51,491 nt of DNA from Oscillospiraceae bacterium (GTDB lineage: Bacteria > Bacillota > Clostridia > Oscillospirales > Oscillospiraceae): positions 1 through 51,491 of the forward strand of contig JAFWRM010000046.1 in the NCBI GenBank assembly GCA_017519975.1. The letters are read 5' to 3'. A program made the position numbers and the translations under genes. Numbering within the stretch: position 1 is the stretch's first letter; every line of letters starts with the position of its first letter. A model generated the notes under the pieces. That model was not told the DNA's origin. It did not search any database and saw only the letters and a program-made list of their open reading frames with translations. Positions 1 through 7,816 of the stretch are shown here, one piece after another.

Positions 1-127
1 AATCGTCGATCAGCTCGAGTGGGATGTCTGTGATTCGCGGCAGAGTCTGAGTCTTCCGTTCCTCATCCGTCATGAACAGTTCAGCGAACCCAGTCATTCC
101 GAGATCGATATTTTGACCGTTCTTCAA
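1..127 (-). CDS. ParB-like partition protein, N-terminal fragment (cut by window edge)
   Basis: Open reading frame running off the left edge; about 42 residues are visible. It overlaps the end of parA and is preceded by a perfect AAGGAGGT ribosome binding site (143..136) eight bases before a TTG at 127, which is why that start is chosen; in-frame ATGs at 97 and 73 lack such a site. The visible end reads ITDIPLELIDD, which resembles the start of the ParB/Spo0J N-terminal domain. ParB binds centromere-like sites and stimulates the ParA ATPase. The identity rests on this short stretch plus the parA neighbour. Translational coupling to parA is likely from the overlap. Confidence 0.7.
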   Translation of the reverse strand, partial: MKNGQNIDLGMTGFAELFMTDEERKTQTLPRITDIPLELIDD

Positions 128-914
128 GCTCTGCCACCTCCTTCGTAAACCTCTCGTAGGCCTGGGCGACCTTGCCGTTCCCGTCGTAGGCATAGATGCT
201 GCCTCCGCTTAGGGAACACTCGGCTGCCCGTACGGAATGTGGGATCTCGCTGTCAAAAACACGGATGCTCTGTCCCACCGTGGCTTTCAGAGAAGCTATG
301 ATGTTCCTCGCGTTGTTCGTGCGGCTGTCTACCATCGTCAACAGGATACCATCGATACAAAGGCTGGGATTGATCGTACGTCTGACTCTGGATACAGAGC
401 TGAACAGGATGTCCAGGCCTTTGGCTGACAGATAGCTCGGCTGTGACGGTATGATGATACTGTCTGCCGCAGTAAGCGCGTTGATCGTCATCATTCCCAG
501 CGAGGGCATGCAGTCGATCAGGATATAGTCGTAGTTGTTCCGGATCGTACGGATATACTCCTTCAGTACGAACTCCCGGCTCATGACGTTGACCAAGCCA
601 GTCTCGGTTCCGGACAGTTCAATGTTTGAAGGCAGCAGATCCACACCTTCCGCGTGATGGATGATACCGGATCTGTCCGTAAGGTCCTTATCTTCCACGA
701 CTGCCCGCATGACGCTGGCCAGGGTATGATCCAGTACATCCGGGTTACGAATCCCGAGACACACCGTCAGGCTGCCCTGAGGATCTGCGTCGATCAGCAA
801 AACTCTCTTACCCATCCGCACAAGTCCTATGCCCAGGTTGACTGCCGTAGTCGTTTTACCGACTCCACCTTTCTGATTCGTGATGGCTATCACTTTGCCA
901 TTTTCCAATGGCAT
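81..914 (-). CDS. ParA/Soj-family partition ATPase
   Basis: Deviant Walker A motif KGGVGKTT near the N-terminus, Walker A' region LLIDADPQGSL and Walker B region YILIDCMPSLG identify a ParA/Soj/MinD-type ATPase of about 277 residues, the usual size for the short ParA type without an N-terminal HTH. Such proteins move or segregate DNA together with ParB, whose gene overlaps this one. The ATG at 914 gives the usual short lead into the P-loop but has GGAGG only three bases away; a TTG at 929 is an alternative start. A small upstream ORF overlaps both starts. The AT-richer composition and position in an accessory block suggest a plasmid- or island-type partition system rather than the chromosomal one, but this is inference. 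Confidence 0.9.
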   Translation of the reverse strand: MPLENGKVIAITNQKGGVGKTTTAVNLGIGLVRMGKRVLLIDADPQGSLTVCLGIRNPDVLDHTLASVMRAVVEDKDLTDRSGIIHHAEGVDLLPSNIELSGTETGLVNVMSREFVLKEYIRTIRNNYDYILIDCMPSLGMMTINALTAADSIIIPSQPSYLSAKGLDILFSSVSRVRRTINPSLCIDGILLTMVDSRTNNARNIIASLKATVGQSIRVFDSEIPHSVRAAECSLSGGSIYAYDGNGKVAQAYERFTKEVAELEERSKYRSRNDWVR

Positions 915-1021
915 ACTCCTCCCGTCCAATTTTTTCTTTTTCCTTGGTTCAGCGTGTCATTCGTCCTCGACCCCCACACACCCCGGGAACTCACCAGACG
1001 CCTGCCTGCCGGCAGATCCAT
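890..1021 (-). CDS. Possible 43-residue leader ORF overlapping parA
   Basis: An ATG at 1021 preceded by GGGGAGGTG at a good distance opens a 43-codon frame ending in TGA at 890, inside the beginning of parA. The peptide begins MDLPAGRR and is rich in Arg, Gly and Lys. The ribosome binding site is stronger than that of parA itself, so translation of this ORF could couple to or control ParA synthesis. No similarity is recognised. It may also be chance; only the ribosome binding site and the overlap support it. Confidence 0.35.
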   Translation of the reverse strand: MDLPAGRRLVSSRGVWGSRTNDTLNQGKRKNWTGGVCHWKMAK

Positions 1022-1260
1022 AGGACTCTCACCTCCCCGCCTTCTTTATGGCCGGGCCGCGAATTACGGAAGTATCATTATCTCCTGCGCCTGTCATGGC
1101 CTCCGCCGGCGGCAATCCGGCTTCCGCTGCTTCGGTCTCCTCGCTCGCCCTTCCGGGGTCCTGGCGTACCTGCAGTCTTGGCTTAAGGTTTCCCTATAGC
1201 GCAGGGAACGTATCTGGTGGCTGTCTATTCAATTTTCAAGGTTCAGCAGGAAATTGTTTT
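1022..1260 (-). other. Long, probably structured leader upstream of parA
   Basis: About 240 bases without a convincing gene lie between the repeat unit and the leader ORF. Read on the minus strand it begins with GAACCTTGAAAATTGAATAG, which resembles boxA-containing antitermination leaders of Firmicutes. Next come a hairpin (TTCCCT, loop GCGCTAT, AGGGAA) and GC-rich self-complementary stretches such as GCCGCCGGCGG. This could be a structured 5' leader of the parA transcript. No known riboswitch class is recognised. Confidence 0.35.
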
Positions 1261-1357
1261 CCTACTTACCCTCTTGGAACTTTTTTGCCAAAATGGTCAC
1301 CCTCGAAAAAAATTTTTTTCGAAAAAAGCCACTTTTTTCTTCCGAAGACACAAAAAA

Positions 1358-1449
1358 CGCCCATCACGGTCCCGAAGGATCGCAATGAGCGCAAAAAAAG
1401 ACCCAGTGAGGTTTGTTTTCCTCACCGGGTCACGGGGGGTATCAGGTAT
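1358..1449 (-). terminator. Repeat unit copy A: tandem double terminator after serpin gene
   Basis: Five bases after the serpin stop codon. On the minus strand, hairpin 1 is ACCCGGTGAG, ten-base loop, CTCACTGGGT, then CTTTTTTT. Hairpin 2 is CGCTCATTGCGATCC, UUCG loop, then a complementary arm ending GGGCG and TTTTTT. Both look like intrinsic terminators. The same unit recurs at 3556-3634 and 7016-7103, always in the same orientation after a minus-strand gene. Confidence 0.85.
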
Positions 1450-1453
1450 TCCG

Positions 1454-2899
1454 TCAGTCAATATTCTTTACGATTCCGGAAAAGAGGATGGACCCGTCTC
1501 TGCCGGTCACTACAAACATGAATGGCCGGTCAAGAACGAAGTCGATCTCATCCTCCGGCATCGCAGCTCCTTCAGACATGGCGAGTGCCGTGTACGCCGC
1601 ACCCGTTACTCCATGCTCGTCTATCTCTACCGTTGCCGCGTGTTCCGCACTGCTAAGAAAAATGTCGTTTCTGTCCTCAGTCAACGGTGTAAAATCCGCA
1701 AGAGAAGGATCCAGAGCATCTGTCAGGCCAAGGTCCCTGATAATATCCAGCAGATCCGTATGACTGGATACCTTAAACTTTGGAATCGACATGTTGACGA
1801 TCGGGACAAACCAGTTATCATCGTCTTCGGAGAACCTTGTTGCGGCGAGGATCGCAGGATCGGAGGCTACGGCATTAACGTCAACCCCATCGTTTGGAAG
1901 AATGAAGAACATGTTTCCGCTGTCATTGAGGCCCAGCCCCACGGAAGTGAACGTATCTGTCCGGTAAGTGCCGAGCGTATCCGTTCTGTGCATCATATCT
2001 ACGGTCGAGTCGCCTTTCGTGCCGTGGAAGACCTCCTGGGCGGTGTTTTCAGTTTTGAACAATTCAAGCCATTGCGCCTTATAGTAGATCGTTGACATGA
2101 TCTCAAGAACAGTCTCAGGCGCAAGCGTCAGTTCCTTTACATATTCACTCAGCAGGCCACCGGTGTTTTCATCCGTCCATTTCCTCAAGGCTTCGTCCAT
2201 CTCCGCAGAGCCCGGGGTGCCCCTGAAGGAAGAAGCATAATACTGCTCTGCGAGGCGGTTCAAAGTCTCCTCCTTGAAACTATACTGTTCATTCAGCCAG
2301 AGTGAATTTGCGAGCAGACTTTTCACAACGGGCGTGTCAACGTAATTACTTTCCCATAGTGCGGTCACGTTCGATCTCAGCGTTTCTATATCCGACGTAC
2401 CGAGCATATCCAGAACCTGCTGCCTCGTGTTCCCATCTGAAACCTCTGCAAGCATGGCAAAGGCAATATAGATATTGATGGGAGAACAGACGGTGTTCTC
2501 ATCATCGTCAGTAATGAGAATCTCCTGCATGATATCCGTATAGTAATTGCTGATCCCTGTCTGAAGGCCCTGAGATTCATCTACTTTCGTTCTGTATCCT
2601 TGCCACCAGTTCCAATGCTCATCGCTCTCCATGAATTCCTGAGCGCTCAGTTTGACTGCAACCGGGCCGGGATATGCCGCCAACACTGTCTTCAGCCCGG
2701 AAGGATATCCTCCCTCTGCCTTGTTCCCTCCCCTCAGGGCAGGTATTCCTACGAATGCGCCAATGAGTATGGCAACACAGGCAGCGATTGCCGTCCATTT
2801 CTTCCAGGCCGGCATCCCATGAGTCTTATACTCCTTTGCCTTTTTTACACTGTTTGCATCGATATCCCCTAACACCTCAAACAGTTCTTCCTTCTTCAT
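1454..2899 (-). CDS. Membrane-anchored serpin with anti-sigma-like N-terminus
   Basis: 481 residues. The N-terminus (MKKEELFEVLGDID...) resembles the cytoplasmic segment of clostridial anti-sigma-like proteins and is followed by one transmembrane helix (about residues 32-55, WTAIAACVAILIGAF). The rest is a serpin fold: NTVCSPINIYIAFAML (helix B region), a central ISTIYYKAQW-like strand, and near the C-terminus a hinge/reactive loop (EIDEHGVTGAAYTALAM) followed by DRPFMFVV. Serpins trap serine or cysteine proteases through loop insertion; the small residues in the hinge are compatible with an inhibitory type. Its ATG overlaps the stop of the ECF sigma gene by 4 bp, so the two are coupled. Inference: the cytoplasmic tail may hold the sigma factor while the external serpin meets proteases. 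It could also be a protease shield made under sigma control. Confidence 0.88.
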   Translation of the reverse strand: MKKEELFEVLGDIDANSVKKAKEYKTHGMPAWKKWTAIAACVAILIGAFVGIPALRGGNKAEGGYPSGLKTVLAAYPGPVAVKLSAQEFMESDEHWNWWQGYRTKVDESQGLQTGISNYYTDIMQEILITDDDENTVCSPINIYIAFAMLAEVSDGNTRQQVLDMLGTSDIETLRSNVTALWESNYVDTPVVKSLLANSLWLNEQYSFKEETLNRLAEQYYASSFRGTPGSAEMDEALRKWTDENTGGLLSEYVKELTLAPETVLEIMSTIYYKAQWLELFKTENTAQEVFHGTKGDSTVDMMHRTDTLGTYRTDTFTSVGLGLNDSGNMFFILPNDGVDVNAVASDPAILAATRFSEDDDNWFVPIVNMSIPKFKVSSHTDLLDIIRDLGLTDALDPSLADFTPLTEDRNDIFLSSAEHAATVEIDEHGVTGAAYTALAMSEGAAMPEDEIDFVLDRPFMFVVTGRDGSILFSGIVKNID

Positions 2900-3456
2900 A
2901 CGTCAAATCCCCTTTCGATCAGCTGCGTTTTGAGCTTCTGCCGCACACGGCTCAAGGTCACGGACACGTTGTTTGCGCTTGTCTGAAATCGTTTCGCAAT
3001 GTCTGAAACGCTGTCCGAATACCAGTAACGCAGAATAAACATATACCGTTTGTCTTCCGGCAGAAGAGAAAGGAACCTGTCGATCTCAGCTCTCAGTTCT
3101 TTTTCTTCCCACAGACGATCCGTATCATCATTGCCGGAAACGCATTCCGCCAGTTCATCCAGAACGATGTCGATATTTCCGCCCCCGCGCTTTTCTCGAT
3201 GGAGCCTTCGGAACAGATCAAAGGACAGATTTCTTGTGATCCTTCCAAGAAACGCCGACAGCACGGACGGCTTCTGAGGCGGCATCGAGTTCCACGCGTG
3301 AAGCCAGGTATCGTTGACACACTCCTCGGCATCGGACGCATTCTGCAGGATGTTTCGGGCAATGGAAGCGCAGTATGCTCCGTACTTCTTCGATGATTCG
3401 GATATCGCCGATTCGTTTCTGTCCCAGTAGAGTTGAACGATCAGTCTGTCATCCAT
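2896..3456 (-). CDS. ECF-type RNA polymerase sigma factor
   Basis: 186 residues with region 2 (ASDAEECVNDTWLHAWN) and region 4 (LPEDKRYMFILRYWYSDSVSDIAKRF...SRVRQKLK), the layout of group 4 (ECF) sigma-70 factors, which direct RNA polymerase to stress or envelope promoters. It is the first gene of a two-gene unit whose second gene is the membrane serpin (4-bp overlap). The promoter-like sequence TGTAAG-N16-CGTC just upstream suggests autoregulation. Confidence 0.93.
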   Translation of the reverse strand: MDDRLIVQLYWDRNESAISESSKKYGAYCASIARNILQNASDAEECVNDTWLHAWNSMPPQKPSVLSAFLGRITRNLSFDLFRRLHREKRGGGNIDIVLDELAECVSGNDDTDRLWEEKELRAEIDRFLSLLPEDKRYMFILRYWYSDSVSDIAKRFQTSANNVSVTLSRVRQKLKTQLIERGFDV

Positions 3457-3484
3457 GCGGCTTCGCCTCCTTCCACCCTTACAG

Positions 3485-3510
3485 ACGACATTTCTATTCT
3501 AATCTTACAG
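3485..3510 (-). promoter_or_regulatory. Candidate ECF-sigma autopromoter
   Basis: On the minus strand TGTAAG (3510..3505), a 16-base spacer and CGTC (3488..3485) match the general ECF promoter pattern (AAC/AAG-containing -35 and CGTC -10). It lies about 30 bases before the sigma gene start. Confidence 0.5.
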
Positions 3511-3555
3511 CATTTCTCAAAAGTTCTCAAAAGATCTTCAAGCAAAAGCACCCTC

Positions 3556-3634
3556 TCGGTCCCGAAAGATCGCAATGAACGCAAAACGCCCGGTGAGTTA
3601 TTCCGTTCTCACCGGGCTTGGGGGTATCAGGTGT
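3556..3634 (-). terminator. Repeat unit copy B: tandem double terminator after BlaR1-like gene
   Basis: On the minus strand, GCCCGGTGAG, ten-base loop, CTCACCGGGC, then GTTTTGCG. A second, more diverged hairpin follows around ATCTTTCGGGACC, ending with TTTT. It is the same unit as copies A and C but with more substitutions (for example GAACGC for GAGCGC). It separates the BlaR1/BlaI pair from the sigma/serpin pair. Confidence 0.8.
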
Positions 3635-3665
3635 TTAGTTTTATTTACCTTCAGCGCTTATGAGA

Positions 3666-6545
3666 TCAATCATTATCTCTTAAAAGCTGCGCGTCAAATT
3701 CTGTAAATGCAGCTATGTCTGAATCCAGGACCTCCGCGATTACAAACCACCCTGACATGTCATCCGTATACACCTCCGGATGATTTGTCTGCTCTACGTC
3801 CAGACAGAGAGCAGATCCCTGACAGGAGATATCCCGGACAGCATACCGGAAAGATCCGCTGCTTGCCTCTACATAAGCGAGGACCACCGTATGATCGGCA
3901 AAAAAGCTCTCGCCATATGCAGCGGTTACCTCATTGAAAGAAGGAACTTCATCATATCCCTGGTCAAAAGTCAGGATATCCTTGTAGCTCTCTTTGAAGC
4001 GGTTCAGCTCTTCCAACGTGTCAAACTTGTATACTGGAAGATGACGGACGGAACTGATGATCATCTTATCTCCGTTCAGACAATCGCGCATCATGCCTCC
4101 CTCGGTGTAATTGACATAGGCGACCGTTGTCTGTATTTCCTCTATGATATTTTCCGAACTGTCAACACCGCCATCTTTGGAAATCGATGGATCCTCCCGC
4201 TCAAATAACCACCACTCGTTATGAATCAATACGACAAGTCCATCTTCGAAATATGCATACTGAGAACCTACGCACTCAAAATTACTCTGACCGTCCTCGG
4301 TAGGCCTTTTATCTCCAGCAACTGATGATGTGATTTCACCTAGAACCGCGGAAGGATCTACTTCAACCGCGAGTGCTTTCCCCGTATCCATAAAAATAAC
4401 ACCGTCGACCAAAATCATTGGTCGAAGATCATACAGCGTATCCGCTATGGAATCCGGAAGGTCATAACCACCATTCTGAGCAGTATCGAAGAGCATATGA
4501 CGAATCCCGTTGATGTATTCCTGTTGGCGCTTTTCTACTGAGCTGGGATCCTCGTCTTTTTCCCGAATCCAATACTCTGCCATATAGCTGGAAACAGGAT
4601 TCTGCCACGGAATAATGAAGATATCTTCCTTAGCAATGTCATATGAGGATATAATGGCCCTCATCTCTGCAATCGTGGCACCCTTTAAGTTCATCAGTTC
4701 TTCGAGCGTCTTGTTCCGGTTAGTCCCGAGCATCAGTCCGCAAGAGTAGCTGTCTGGTGCCATCTGCCACACATAGAGTTCGAGACCCTTAAATGTACTC
4801 AGATCAAAGTACTCAGGATATTTTGCTCTTAATGAATCCATGTCGATTTCAGCTTCACGTTCCTGTACCCGTGTGAACACCATTTCGTCTTCCCATTTGT
4901 CGCGGTTGACTGGAATTTCTGAATCGCCGAGATGAAACTTTACCTGATCGTGCCCAATCAGCTCAAATACCCATATATACGTTTCACCGGCGTAAACAGT
5001 CTTCATTGTTGCGATATTGCCGCTACGCTCTATCGTACCGGAAGGCTGATAAGATACAGCGACGTCCTGAACGATCGTAAATCTGCCGTTATTTATCAAA
5101 AGATACGGAATAATTGATGCATCATCAGATTCAGAAAGCACATACCTTCCGTCATTCAGAGAGTATTTTTCCGTGTAGAACAGACCAAAGTATTCTCTTG
5201 CGGCCCGCAGGCAGTTCTGATGCTGGCTGTCCGCACCCGAGACATCAAACGCCTTTGCCCGGATGCCCAAGGGGAATTTCGACCGGATATCCTCAGGATA
5301 ATAGTTGCCGTCCCTCGGTTCCCAGTACTCGATCACGTCATAAGCGGATCTGTCGCTGTCTTCCGAAGACGTATCGAAGGTGATCACCGTAGGAATGTGC
5401 GAGCCGGTTTCTTCCTTCACGTCTGTGCCGTCAAAACTGTATTCCTCATACATCACCCAGGCATAAACCGTCGTACGACCTAAGGATTTGGAAACACGAA
5501 GTACATCATAATCTATAGCCACAAAGTGCCCATCAGTTTCGGAGTCGTGGTTGTGTTCAGCAACCGCCATATCCATAGAGACGCCCAGCTTTCCGGACAG
5601 GCTCCTGTTCGGGAAGGGATCTGTCATCAGGCATACAGCAAGAACGACGCAGGCCGCAACGGCGGTCAGAACGATCCAGAACGCGGGCTTTTTGTAATTC
5701 AAAACGCCCCTGATCCTTTCTTTCACCCCCACCTCGCCGAAAGCAAGCGGGCAGGCGGCAATTCTTTTTCTCGGAAAACTGCAGTCCAGAAGTGCCTGGG
5801 AATACGCTGCCTTATCCCCCCTGTCCATGTCTCGGATGACTTTCTCGTCACAGGCCATTTCGATATCTCTGCAAAGCAAAACATATGCAATCCAACACAG
5901 AGGATTGAACCAGTAAAAAGCAAGCAGAAGATACCCAAAAGGCTTCCACCAGTGATCACGGCGCTGTAAATGGGCGGTTTCGTGACGAATCACAAGGTCA
6001 AGTGTCTCCCCGGACATCGAAGACGGCACATAGATAATCGGCTTGAACACCCCCAGGATAAATGGCGCTTTAACTTCATCACACGATAAAATACGCTCAC
6101 CGACAGGCACACATACGGAAACCGTTTTCTTCAACTTTATGTAGCTGATGAGCGCGTATGCCAGCATGATTACAATGCCGGAAACCCACACGATCGCCGC
6201 AACAGGAATAATGATCTGAAGCGGATTTACGCTGTCCGTAGGAGCTGGCGTAAACGACTCTGCTATTACCGGATTGATAACATCATTGACGATTGTGATT
6301 CCTGAATTGATAGCAGGCTCCTGTTGGACAGTGATATTTGTTGGGATAGTTTCATTACTTGGGATTAAACTGAAAATACTCCCAAACGAGAACGGGCAGA
6401 CAAGCCGGATAGCGACTAGTCCCCACAGAAGGCAGGGGATCCATTTCGGCGCTTTTTTCAAGAGCAGCCTTACCAAGACAACCGCCAGGATCAACCAGCT
6501 TGCGGTAATGCTCATATTCAATATTTTGAGAAAAACAGTGCTCAT
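3666..6545 (-). CDS. BlaR1/MecR1-type M56 membrane metalloprotease with a very large external region
   Basis: 959 residues. Membrane segments lie around residues 10-30, 35-60 and 108-135. The zinc motif is H188-E-T-A-H192 (RHETAH) and the downstream EMACDE supplies the third ligand. A further transmembrane helix lies near 288-310. This is the gluzincin sensor core of BlaR1/MecR1, which cleaves the BlaI/MecI repressor when the sensor is triggered; the gene for such a repressor lies 2 bp upstream. In place of a penicillin-binding sensor there is a ~650-residue external part made of several mixed alpha/beta modules that I do not recognise as a beta-lactam-binding domain (no SxxK/SxN/KTG set seen). 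The ligand is unknown. Confidence 0.88.
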   Translation of the reverse strand: MSTVFLKILNMSITASWLILAVVLVRLLLKKAPKWIPCLLWGLVAIRLVCPFSFGSIFSLIPSNETIPTNITVQQEPAINSGITIVNDVINPVIAESFTPAPTDSVNPLQIIIPVAAIVWVSGIVIMLAYALISYIKLKKTVSVCVPVGERILSCDEVKAPFILGVFKPIIYVPSSMSGETLDLVIRHETAHLQRRDHWWKPFGYLLLAFYWFNPLCWIAYVLLCRDIEMACDEKVIRDMDRGDKAAYSQALLDCSFPRKRIAACPLAFGEVGVKERIRGVLNYKKPAFWIVLTAVAACVVLAVCLMTDPFPNRSLSGKLGVSMDMAVAEHNHDSETDGHFVAIDYDVLRVSKSLGRTTVYAWVMYEEYSFDGTDVKEETGSHIPTVITFDTSSEDSDRSAYDVIEYWEPRDGNYYPEDIRSKFPLGIRAKAFDVSGADSQHQNCLRAAREYFGLFYTEKYSLNDGRYVLSESDDASIIPYLLINNGRFTIVQDVAVSYQPSGTIERSGNIATMKTVYAGETYIWVFELIGHDQVKFHLGDSEIPVNRDKWEDEMVFTRVQEREAEIDMDSLRAKYPEYFDLSTFKGLELYVWQMAPDSYSCGLMLGTNRNKTLEELMNLKGATIAEMRAIISSYDIAKEDIFIIPWQNPVSSYMAEYWIREKDEDPSSVEKRQQEYINGIRHMLFDTAQNGGYDLPDSIADTLYDLRPMILVDGVIFMDTGKALAVEVDPSAVLGEITSSVAGDKRPTEDGQSNFECVGSQYAYFEDGLVVLIHNEWWLFEREDPSISKDGGVDSSENIIEEIQTTVAYVNYTEGGMMRDCLNGDKMIISSVRHLPVYKFDTLEELNRFKESYKDILTFDQGYDEVPSFNEVTAAYGESFFADHTVVLAYVEASSGSFRYAVRDISCQGSALCLDVEQTNHPEVYTDDMSGWFVIAEVLDSDIAAFTEFDAQLLRDND

Positions 6546-6547
6546 GA

Positions 6548-6913
6548 TCAGCCCTCCTTCTTGAAAGCATCGATCATTTTCTGAATCTCATCTGCTTCCT
6601 CAGCTGATATGTTTTTCTTTGAGATAAATGCCGCAATAAAAGCAGGAAGAGAGCCCTTAAAGGAATCTTCAATGATCTGCTCGCTTTTAGCTGAATAGAA
6701 TTCCTCACGGGGAACAAGAGACGTAACAATGCCATCCTTGTTCTGAAGCAACCCTTTTTCGCACAGCTTACGGAGCACCGTATAGGTCGTCGGTCTTTTC
6801 CAGTTCAGTTCCTTCTCGCAAATCCTGGCCAGCTCGCCGGACGCGATCGGTTCATGCTCCCAGACGATATCTGCAAAACGTTCTTGTATAGCTCCAAGCT
6901 CAAAGTCTTTCAT
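6548..6913 (-). CDS. BlaI/MecI/CopY-family repressor
   Basis: 121 residues, the family's usual length. The winged-helix part (ERFADIVWEHEPIASGELARICEKE...RPTTYTVLRKLCEKGLLQ) is followed by a C-terminal dimerisation helix region. The protein dimerises on inverted repeats and is inactivated by cleavage by the M56 partner encoded directly downstream. Two palindromic operators lie in its own promoter region, so autoregulation is expected. The start is supported by GGAAGGGAG seven to ten bases upstream. Confidence 0.93.
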   Translation of the reverse strand: MKDFELGAIQERFADIVWEHEPIASGELARICEKELNWKRPTTYTVLRKLCEKGLLQNKDGIVTSLVPREEFYSAKSEQIIEDSFKGSLPAFIAAFISKKNISAEEADEIQKMIDAFKKEG

Positions 6914-6931
6914 AATGACTCCCTTCCGTCA

Positions 6932-6999
6932 GTTTATTTGAATAAACAACATTTTTAGTTTACTCGAATAAACAGAATCTGTCAAGAGGTTTATTTGAA
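6932..6999 (-). promoter_or_regulatory. BlaI-type promoter with two operators and a half site
   Basis: On the minus strand TTGACA (6985..6980), 17 bases, TAAACT (6962..6957). Overlapping it are a perfect inverted repeat GTTTATTTGAATAAAC (6932-6947), an almost perfect one GTTTACTCGAATAAAC (6958-6973) and a third partial site GTTTATTTGAA (6989-6999). Binding there would block RNA polymerase, as known for BlaI/MecI. Confidence 0.8.
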
Positions 7000-7015
7000 G
7001 CGACATTTCCAAAAG

Positions 7016-7103
7016 CGCCCATCACGGTCCCGAAGGGCCGCAATGAGCGCAAAAAACCCGGTGAGTTTTTGGTTCTCACCGGGTCACGGGGGGTATCAGG
7101 TAT
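7016..7103 (-). terminator. Repeat unit copy C: tandem double terminator after unknown gene
   Basis: On the minus strand ACCCGGTGAG, nine-base loop, CTCACCGGGT, then TTTTTT. Next comes GCGCTCATTGCGGCCC, a UUCG tetraloop, GGACCGTGATGGGCGC and TTTT. Differences from copy A mostly keep pairing through G-U wobbles. It starts 15 bases after the stop of the gene at 7118-7672. Confidence 0.85.
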
Positions 7104-7117
7104 AAAAAAGTCTCATT

Positions 7118-7672
7118 CTATCTGTACTTCATTGGAAATGACGGCGCATCATTATACTTTTTTAAAGTATTGGAAATCTCACTGACGATCAGTTCTTCTT
7201 GATCTTTTCCAAGGCCTAGTTCACTTGAAAGATGATAGCTAACTGCGTCAGGAATGCTCATATCCACATCTAGGATATAATGCGCTGTCAGACTAGATAA
7301 TCTATCTGTAATTTCGTCCGTTACATTACAGTGTCTTTGTATAGCTTCCTTAATAGCATAAAACCACAACAACCACCATGCCTTCTGATTTAAATAGTGG
7401 ATCTGAGAAAGACACGTCTGTTCCCCATACCAAGAATCTGGATAGAAACAACCATCAGAATGATGAACCTGGTGATGCTTACGAGACTCAGTACAATATG
7501 GCAAATAGATTGCCTCATACAGGGCCAAGTGTTTCTTGGATATGTTTTCATCATCTAGATTCAGAACACGGTATTCTGAATCTGAATCATATTTTAAAAA
7601 GGGAAATAGCAGCTCTAAAACTATATGGATTGCATTATTGTCTATACTTAGACAATCAAATTGAATACTCAT
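7118..7672 (-). CDS. Protein of unknown function (184 residues)
   Basis: The ATG at 7672 is chosen because AGGAG lies seven bases upstream and a TATAAT box lies ~30 bases before it; a longer frame upstream would run through the promoter. The protein begins MSIQFDCLSI, has no signal peptide or clear membrane helix, and contains an aromatic cluster (KAWWLLWFYAIKEAI) and a Tyr/His-rich stretch (YCTESRKHHQVHH). I do not recognise the family. It sits alone between the lysS 3' end and the BlaI operator region, is AT-rich and is followed by repeat copy C, so it looks like accessory cargo. Confidence 0.75.
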   Translation of the reverse strand: MSIQFDCLSIDNNAIHIVLELLFPFLKYDSDSEYRVLNLDDENISKKHLALYEAIYLPYCTESRKHHQVHHSDGCFYPDSWYGEQTCLSQIHYLNQKAWWLLWFYAIKEAIQRHCNVTDEITDRLSSLTAHYILDVDMSIPDAVSYHLSSELGLGKDQEELIVSEISNTLKKYNDAPSFPMKYR

Positions 7673-7700
7673 TTGATTTCTCCTCTTATAGTTTTCTGAT

Positions 7701-7743
7701 ATTATACCACAAGCCCACTGAATCATAAACTCAGTGGGCTTGT
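7701..7743 (-). promoter_or_regulatory. Promoter overlapping a perfect hairpin
   Basis: Minus strand: TTTATG (7729..7724), 17 bases, TATAAT (7706..7701), serving the unknown gene. The same place carries a perfect 13-bp inverted repeat, ACAAGCCCACTGA (7709-7721) and TCAGTGGGCTTGT (7731-7743), loop of nine. The hairpin could end lysS transcription, although it has no T-tract, or be an operator for the gene. Confidence 0.55.
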
Positions 7744-7774
7744 AAACACTATAAAACTGCGATTTTGCACCCCG

Positions 7775-7816
7775 TGGCATACGCCTGGCATAAATTGGCA
7801 TACGTTTTGGCATACG
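7775..7816. repeat. Four short direct repeats at the island/core boundary
   Basis: TGGCAT begins at 7775, 7786, 7796 and 7808, three of the copies reading TGGCATACG, with 10-12 base spacing. They lie between the lysS stop and the AT-rich accessory genes. Spacing near one helical turn suits a cooperative DNA-binding site or the arm-type sites of a recombinase, but no protein is tied to it. Confidence 0.5.

Noticed and set aside
7775-7816. CRISPR-like array
   Set aside because: Only four 6-9 base repeats with 10-12 base spacing and no spacers of CRISPR size; no cas genes.
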